18,403 nucleotides of DNA from SAR202 cluster bacterium. Its GTDB lineage: Bacteria; Chloroflexota; Dehalococcoidia; Lucifugimonadales; UBA3495. Positions within the stretch are counted from its first letter, which is position 1; every line of letters begins with the position of its first letter. The notes below the pieces were generated by a model, which ran no database searches, was not told the origin of the DNA, and saw only the letters and a program-made list of their open reading frames with translations. Below are positions 14,282 through 18,403 of this stretch, piece after piece. The DNA is taken from contig VFHF01000264.1 of NCBI GenBank assembly GCA_009392095.1, positions 1 through 18,403 of the forward strand. Reading direction: 5' to 3'. Made by a program: the position numbers and the translations under genes.

Positions 14282-14971
14282 TTATTTGAGGCTGGCCATG
14301 AAATTTTCGATCTCTTCGTTCACTACTTTGTACTCTTCCATCTGAAAGAAATGTGAACCGCCGGGGATGATTGTCTCCCGGGCGTTTTGCATGTGCTCGG
14401 TTAAGTAATCGGCGTACTTGACCGGAGTTACCATGTCCTCGCTTCCGCAAAGCACCTGGGTGGGCAAATCGATCTCGCCCAACTGGTCCATCACGTCGAA
14501 ACCGTCGCAGGCCAGAAGATCGTTCAATTGGACTTCCGGGCCAAGTTCCACAGCTCTTTGCGACAGCACCGGGTGCATATCTGGGGCGACTCCTGCGAAA
14601 GACTCCATGTAACCAGCCAGCCATTCTGAATTTTCCGGACCCGGTTGGCGGCAGCGTTCCATCTTATCCGGATTCACGTAGGGGCGGGCACCCGTTCCCA
14701 TGAGGATGATTCCCTTCAGTTCTTCGGGATACCTGAGAGCATATAGGAGCGTAATAGCCCCACCCATACCGTGCCCGCAGAGGACGACATCTTTGTACCG
14801 GCGGGCAGTGACGAATCCGCGTACCCACTCAAGGTAACTGTTGATATTGGGGCAGGGTGTGCCGGTGGAATGTCCGGGAAGATCGATTGCCTTGGAGTTT
14901 CGGAAATGCCGGAGCTGGTAGTAGTAGGAGAGACTGGAGCTACCGGCTCCGTGCAGGAAAACGAGTTTCAT
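14282..14971 (-). CDS. Alpha/beta hydrolase-fold protein with nucleophile Ser replaced by Gly
   Basis: 229 residues. HGAGSSSLSYYYQ near the start is the oxyanion-hole loop and IDLPGHSTG the following strand. The nucleophile elbow, normally GHSMGG, reads CGHGMGGAI, with Gly68 (codon GGT at 14768-14770) where the catalytic Ser should be. The acid candidate Asp179 (CGSEDMVTP) and base His207 (PGGSHFF) are still present. The protein is therefore probably not a classical hydrolase. It could be inactive, act as a binding protein, or use the Ser-less pocket for a cofactor-free or lyase-type reaction. The ATG is preceded directly by an in-frame TAA, so there is no longer N-terminus. It converges with the flavin reductase, with 27 bases between stops, and is preceded by two palindromes. 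Confidence 0.85.
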   Translation of the reverse strand: MKLVFLHGAGSSSLSYYYQLRHFRNSKAIDLPGHSTGTPCPNINSYLEWVRGFVTARRYKDVVLCGHGMGGAITLLYALRYPEELKGIILMGTGARPYVNPDKMERCRQPGPENSEWLAGYMESFAGVAPDMHPVLSQRAVELGPEVQLNDLLACDGFDVMDQLGEIDLPTQVLCGSEDMVTPVKYADYLTEHMQNARETIIPGGSHFFQMEEYKVVNEEIENFMASLK

Positions 14972-14990
14972 TTAATCACGCTCTCGGAGT

Positions 14991-15036
14991 AATGTTACCT
15001 ATGTAACATTGATAATGAATATCTGTCATTATCAAT
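14991..15036. promoter_or_regulatory. Two adjoining AT-rich palindromes upstream of the alpha/beta hydrolase-fold gene
   Basis: The first (14991-15010) has arms AATGTTAC/GTAACATT around CTAT. The second (15008-15036) has ten-base perfect arms ATTGATAATG/CATTATCAAT around a nine-base spacer. They share three bases. They lie 20-65 bases upstream of the minus-strand ATG at 14971, where operators are expected. On the minus strand TTGAAC, 17 bases, TAGCAT (15051-15079) is a candidate promoter just ahead of them. No regulator gene is in the window. The 211-base gap 14972-15182 holds these sites and the gyrA terminator and nothing else that I can see. Confidence 0.55.
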
Positions 15037-15125
15037 ATTTATATTAATATGCTATCGAAAAAATTGTTTCTGTTCAAGCGTCAACCGTAGCTGCATTTGC
15101 CGTCCATGAACCGTCATTGGTCGCA

Positions 15126-15161
15126 AAAGAGAAGCGCCGTGGAAACACGGCGCTTCTCTTT
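15126..15161 (-). terminator. Rho-independent terminator of gyrA
   Basis: A perfect 16-base-pair stem (AAGAGAAGCGCCGTG with its complement, plus one more A-T pair) closes on a four-base loop (GAAA on the plus strand, TTTC on the minus strand). On the minus strand the stem runs into TTTT, and it begins 22 bases after the gyrA stop. It may also work weakly on the plus strand, where CTTTCT follows. Confidence 0.88.
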
Positions 15162-15182
15162 CTACCAATAGATGAGTCCTGG

Positions 15183-17855
15183 TCACTCTTCAGACTCCTC
15201 TTCGGGTTCAGCGTCGTCTTGACCCTCGTCGGGCTCGTCGACCTGATCGACATCTTCGTTCTCGATTACTGCCTCAGTATCTTTGATTTCTTCGGTGTCT
15301 TCAGTTTCAACTTCGGCTGTGCTGGCTTTGGACGCTATGTTCCCAGGTTTGGATGGAGATTTTCCATTGCTTTCTTCATCAGGAGCGTTCTGAGTGTCCG
15401 ATTCTTGGAAGCAAGCTATGGAAGCAACGTAGTCATCCGGTTCCCGGTCGCGCCAAACAATCACACCTTGGGTGTTCCGCCCAGTGACCCTGACGTCTTC
15501 CAAAGTGATTCGGACTACCTGGGCCTTGGCTGAAATGATAAGAATCAGCTGTCCTGGCTCTTCCGAGACCACCCTGGCAGCCGCCACCTTGCCGGCTTTC
15601 TCGGTTGTGCGGAATGTTCGCACGCCCTGGCCGCCCCTCGAATGGCGAGGGTAGCTGGCCAAGGGGGTGCTCTTTCCGTAGCCGCCTTGGCTGACGATCA
15701 ACAGATGACTGTGAGGTGTCACAGTGCTCATGGCGACGACCTCGTCTTTGTTCAACAACCGAATCCCCCTGACACCTCCGGCGGTCCGGGAGCGGGGAGT
15801 CAGCCCGGTGACGGGGAATTTGATCGCCTGACCTTGCTCGGTGATCATGACCACGTCTTTGGCTTCGCCCACTTGGGCTACCGAGACCAACTCATCGCCT
15901 TGCTCAAGGTCGAAAACAATCAACCCGGAGGGGCGAATGCGGGTGAGTTCACCAGTTTTAAGAGCTTTGATCTCACCCTTCTTGGTCGCCAACAACAGAG
16001 GGTATTCGTCTCTGGGATTGTCAATCAGGAGCATGGCCTGGATCGCCTCTCCCCGGTTCAGCGGGAGCAGGTTGGCCAGCAAAACGCCCCTGCTGGTGCG
16101 GGATGAGTCTCCGTGAATCTGGTATGCCTTCAACGGATATACCCTTCCCCGGTTGGTGAAGAAGAACAGGGTGTCGTGGGTGTCCACAACCACCAAGTCC
16201 ATCACGGCATCGTCTTCTCTAGTACGCATGCCGACGACGCCCTTGCCACCGCGGTGCTGAGTGCGGAAGGTATCGGAAGGCACCCGTTTTACGTAGCCCT
16301 TTTGGCTGAGGGTGATGATCGCGTCTTCGTGAGGGATGAACGACTCGTCGGTCTGGTCTGCGAGCTCGGCATCGTGAATCACGGTCCGGCGTGGGTTGTT
16401 GAAAGCCTTTTTTAGAGCTTGAGTCTCTGTTTTTATCTCGGCCATGACCAATTCCGGGCTGGCCAGCAAGGCTTCGAGTTCGGTAATTTTAACGACCAGG
16501 TCGTCGTGCTCTTTCTCCAACCGTTCGCGCTCCAAAGCGGCCAAACGGCGAAGCTGCATCTCCAAGATGGCCTGGGCTTGGACCTCGCTCAGGTCCAAAG
16601 TTGTCATCAGGTTATTTCGGGCTGCTTCCACATCAGCGGAATCCCGGATGATCTGAATGACATCATCCATTCGGTCCAGCGCTAACAGAAGCCCTTGGAC
16701 CACATGGTCGCGCTCTTGGGCTTTCTCCAATTGGTATTCAGATCGGCGGCGAATCACTACCTGGCGGTGTTCAATGAACAGGACCAGGCAACGCTTTAGC
16801 GGAAGAATCTGGGGTTGGCCGTCAACCAGGGCCAACATTATGGTGTTGAATGACGATCTGAGTGCCGTATGACGGAACAGGTTGTTCATCACCACGTAAG
16901 TTTGGGCGTCGCGGCGCAGTTCGATGACGATCCGCATACCGTGGCGGTCGGACTCGTCCCGGATGTCAGATATACCATCCAGTTTCTTCTCTCTGGTAAG
17001 GCTCGCGATTTTCTCGACGAGATTCGCCTTGTTAACCTGATAAGGAAGTTCGGTGATGATTATCTGTTCCCGGTCACGGCTGTTAGGGATCTCTTCGATC
17101 TCGGTCGTGGCTTCCATGATGATCCGGCCACGTCCAGTGGTGTAGGTGTCGTAGATTCCCATGTGGCCGAGGATATTGGCGCCCGTAGGAAAGTCGGGGC
17201 CCTTGATCGACCGCATCAATTGTTCAGTGGAGGCATTTGGGTCGTCGATCAGCCTGACGACGGCGTCGCAGACCTCGCCTAGATTGTGGGGAGGTATGTT
17301 GGTGGCCATACCCACGGCGATGCCGGATGCTCCATTGATCAGCATGTTGGGCAGTCGTGCCGGAAGAACGGTAGGCTCACCCAGAGAGTCGTCGAAGTTT
17401 GGTGTGAAGTTGACGGTGTTCTGATCTATATCCGCAAGCAATTCATCGGCGATGGGGGCCAGCCGGGCTTCGGTGTACCGCATAGCGGCAGGAGGGTCGC
17501 CGTCGATGCTGCCGAAGTTGCCTTGCCCTGTGATGAGCGGGTAGCGCATGGAGAAATCTTGGGCCAAACGGACGAGAGCGTCGTACACCGACCCTTCACC
17601 ATGGGGATGGAACTTGCCGAGCACTTCTCCAGCGATCCTGGCGCTCTTTCTATAGGCGCCGCCGGGGCGGATTCCCATGTCGTGCATCGCGTATAGGATC
17701 CGGCGGTGGACCGGTTTTAGTCCGTCGCGCACGTCGGGGAGCGCCCGGGACACGATAACGCTCATCGCATAGGTCAGATACGAAGTGCGCATCTCGTCTT
17801 GTATGCGTACAGGGCGTTCTCCCGAGGTAGGTTCTTCGGGGTTAGTTGTGACCAT
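15183..17855 (-). CDS. gyrA: DNA gyrase subunit A
   Basis: 890 residues (E. coli 875). With GyrB it introduces negative supercoils by ATP-driven double-strand passage. The catalytic tyrosine is Tyr127 in MRYTEARL. The breakage-reunion domain begins YAMSVIVSRALPDVRDGLKP, the conserved ANIPPHNL-type region reads NIPPHNL, and the C-terminal wrapping domain carries the GyrA box QHRGGKG (about residue 535), which separates it from ParC. In the quinolone region the E. coli sequence GDSAVYD is GEGSVYD (86-92), so the Ser83 equivalent is Gly88. Residues about 820-890 form a disordered acidic tail with 23 Asp/Glu among the last 41. Start supported by AAGGAG (17865-17870), nine bases before ATG. A strong terminator follows. 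Confidence 0.97.
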   Translation of the reverse strand: MVTTNPEEPTSGERPVRIQDEMRTSYLTYAMSVIVSRALPDVRDGLKPVHRRILYAMHDMGIRPGGAYRKSARIAGEVLGKFHPHGEGSVYDALVRLAQDFSMRYPLITGQGNFGSIDGDPPAAMRYTEARLAPIADELLADIDQNTVNFTPNFDDSLGEPTVLPARLPNMLINGASGIAVGMATNIPPHNLGEVCDAVVRLIDDPNASTEQLMRSIKGPDFPTGANILGHMGIYDTYTTGRGRIIMEATTEIEEIPNSRDREQIIITELPYQVNKANLVEKIASLTREKKLDGISDIRDESDRHGMRIVIELRRDAQTYVVMNNLFRHTALRSSFNTIMLALVDGQPQILPLKRCLVLFIEHRQVVIRRRSEYQLEKAQERDHVVQGLLLALDRMDDVIQIIRDSADVEAARNNLMTTLDLSEVQAQAILEMQLRRLAALERERLEKEHDDLVVKITELEALLASPELVMAEIKTETQALKKAFNNPRRTVIHDAELADQTDESFIPHEDAIITLSQKGYVKRVPSDTFRTQHRGGKGVVGMRTREDDAVMDLVVVDTHDTLFFFTNRGRVYPLKAYQIHGDSSRTSRGVLLANLLPLNRGEAIQAMLLIDNPRDEYPLLLATKKGEIKALKTGELTRIRPSGLIVFDLEQGDELVSVAQVGEAKDVVMITEQGQAIKFPVTGLTPRSRTAGGVRGIRLLNKDEVVAMSTVTPHSHLLIVSQGGYGKSTPLASYPRHSRGGQGVRTFRTTEKAGKVAAARVVSEEPGQLILIISAKAQVVRITLEDVRVTGRNTQGVIVWRDREPDDYVASIACFQESDTQNAPDEESNGKSPSKPGNIASKASTAEVETEDTEEIKDTEAVIENEDVDQVDEPDEGQDDAEPEEESEE

Positions 17856-17949
17856 CAGCTAATGCTCCTTGAGAGTCCAATACTTGGAATTAAAAGACTG
17901 TATCTTCACGACTCAAACGACTCTTGGAAATTTTAGGACAACGAATCAG

Positions 17950-18403
17950 TCAGGCGGCGAATTCAGAGATGAAAGTTTTGGCTCGTTCTTGCAATCCAAG
18001 AAACAGGTTATTGAACATCTTGGGGACCTCATCTTGTCTTTCCGGATGACACTGCAGGCCAATCACCCAGCTATGCTCCGGGCTCTCCAACCCTTCGATC
18101 AACCCATCCTCCACCTCATATGCAGTTGTCATCAGACGCGGGGCCCGTTGCGCCTCTTTCAGCCCTTGGTGATGCAGGCTGTTCACCTTGAAGAATCCTG
18201 CCATTCCAATCACCGGCGCGGCTTTTGCGCCAGGCGCCAGGTATATCGTATGGGAGGCCGACTCCCATTTTCCGTCGACCTTGTGAGCTTTGTGGCCTGG
18301 CAAGTCCTGAATCAACTTGCCGCCGAAGAATACGTTCAGCAGTTGCATCCCCCGGCAGATGGCCAACACAGGCATGTCGCGCTCTAACGCGTATTCCAGA
18401 ACA
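17950..18403 (-). CDS. Class I glutamine amidotransferase / gamma-glutamyl hydrolase-like (peptidase C26), 5' end outside window
   Basis: The frame stays open to the right edge, where upstream residues VLEYALERD lead into MPVLAICRGMQLLN, so the ATG at 18375 is internal. Cys in AICRG (18355-18357) is the catalytic nucleophile, and GLQCHPE supplies the His and Glu of the triad. FFGGKLIQDLP and NSLHHQ are typical of the PuuD/gamma-glutamyl-gamma-aminobutyrate hydrolase group of peptidase C26. About 150 residues are visible out of a usual 240-260. It is upstream of gyrA on the same strand, with a 94-base gap, and I see no terminator between, so read-through into gyrA is possible. Function likely hydrolysis of a gamma-glutamyl amide; substrate unknown. 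Confidence 0.87.
   Translation of the reverse strand, partial: VLEYALERDMPVLAICRGMQLLNVFFGGKLIQDLPGHKAHKVDGKWESASHTIYLAPGAKAAPVIGMAGFFKVNSLHHQGLKEAQRAPRLMTTAYEVEDGLIEGLESPEHSWVIGLQCHPERQDEVPKMFNNLFLGLQERAKTFISEFAA

Noticed and set aside
16869..17696. Long plus-strand open frames opposite gyrA (also at 15117-16415)
   Set aside because: They are antisense shadows of a strongly coding gyrA with no ribosome sites and no recognisable domains.

Overview
The window looks like a chromosomal stretch from a free-living bacterium of moderately high G+C, most likely Chloroflexota of the Dehalococcoidia/SAR202 type. That guess rests on gene content (luciferase-like monooxygenase, flavin reductase, MmgE/PrpD, HpcH/HpaI aldolase, several alpha/beta hydrolases) and on GyrA sequence flavour. 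It is an inference, because no rRNA or other phylogenetic marker apart from gyrA is present. No tRNA, rRNA, CRISPR array, insertion sequence or phage gene was seen.

Layout. (1) 1-5500, plus strand: a tight five-gene catabolic operon. It holds the 3' part of a luciferase-like monooxygenase, a metallo-beta-lactamase-fold hydrolase, an MmgE/PrpD protein, an unusual fusion of a carboxypeptidase-M14-like domain with a GH88/GH105-like domain, and an iron-type alcohol dehydrogenase/maleylacetate-reductase relative. Two of these appear to have lost canonical metal ligands. (2) 5514-6311, minus strand: an alpha/beta hydrolase with a good promoter. (3) 6312-6885: a 574-base gap with a 26-bp dyad and a 43-bp tandem duplication in front of (4) 6886-9525, a three-gene cassette (PLP aminotransferase or decarboxylase, LicC-like nucleotidyltransferase, SAM methyltransferase) that could make a nucleotide-activated amino-alcohol or phosphonate headgroup. 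(5) 9599-10257: a broken gene for a membrane-anchored surface protein. (6) 10372-12510: a HpcH/HpaI aldolase convergent with an MFS transporter. (7) 12699-14254: a cobalamin-binding-type protein without a signal peptide, and a flavin reductase. (8) 14282-14971, minus: an alpha/beta hydrolase whose nucleophile serine is glycine, preceded by two AT-rich palindromes. (9) 15183-17855, minus: gyrA with a strong terminator and a glycine at the quinolone-critical position. It is preceded by a truncated class I glutamine amidotransferase (17950 to the window end).

Working together: the operon at 1-5500 reads as an oxygenase, hydrolase, isomerase/decarboxylase and reductase route for an organic substrate. 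The flavin reductase at 13769 could supply reduced flavin to such monooxygenases. The aldolase and MFS pair could serve uptake and cleavage of a related carboxylate. These links are inferences from family membership and proximity. The strongest recurrent theme is enzyme folds with their hallmark catalytic or metal residues substituted (M14-like domain, Fe-ADH, alpha/beta hydrolase), which makes the usual annotations of those genes unreliable.
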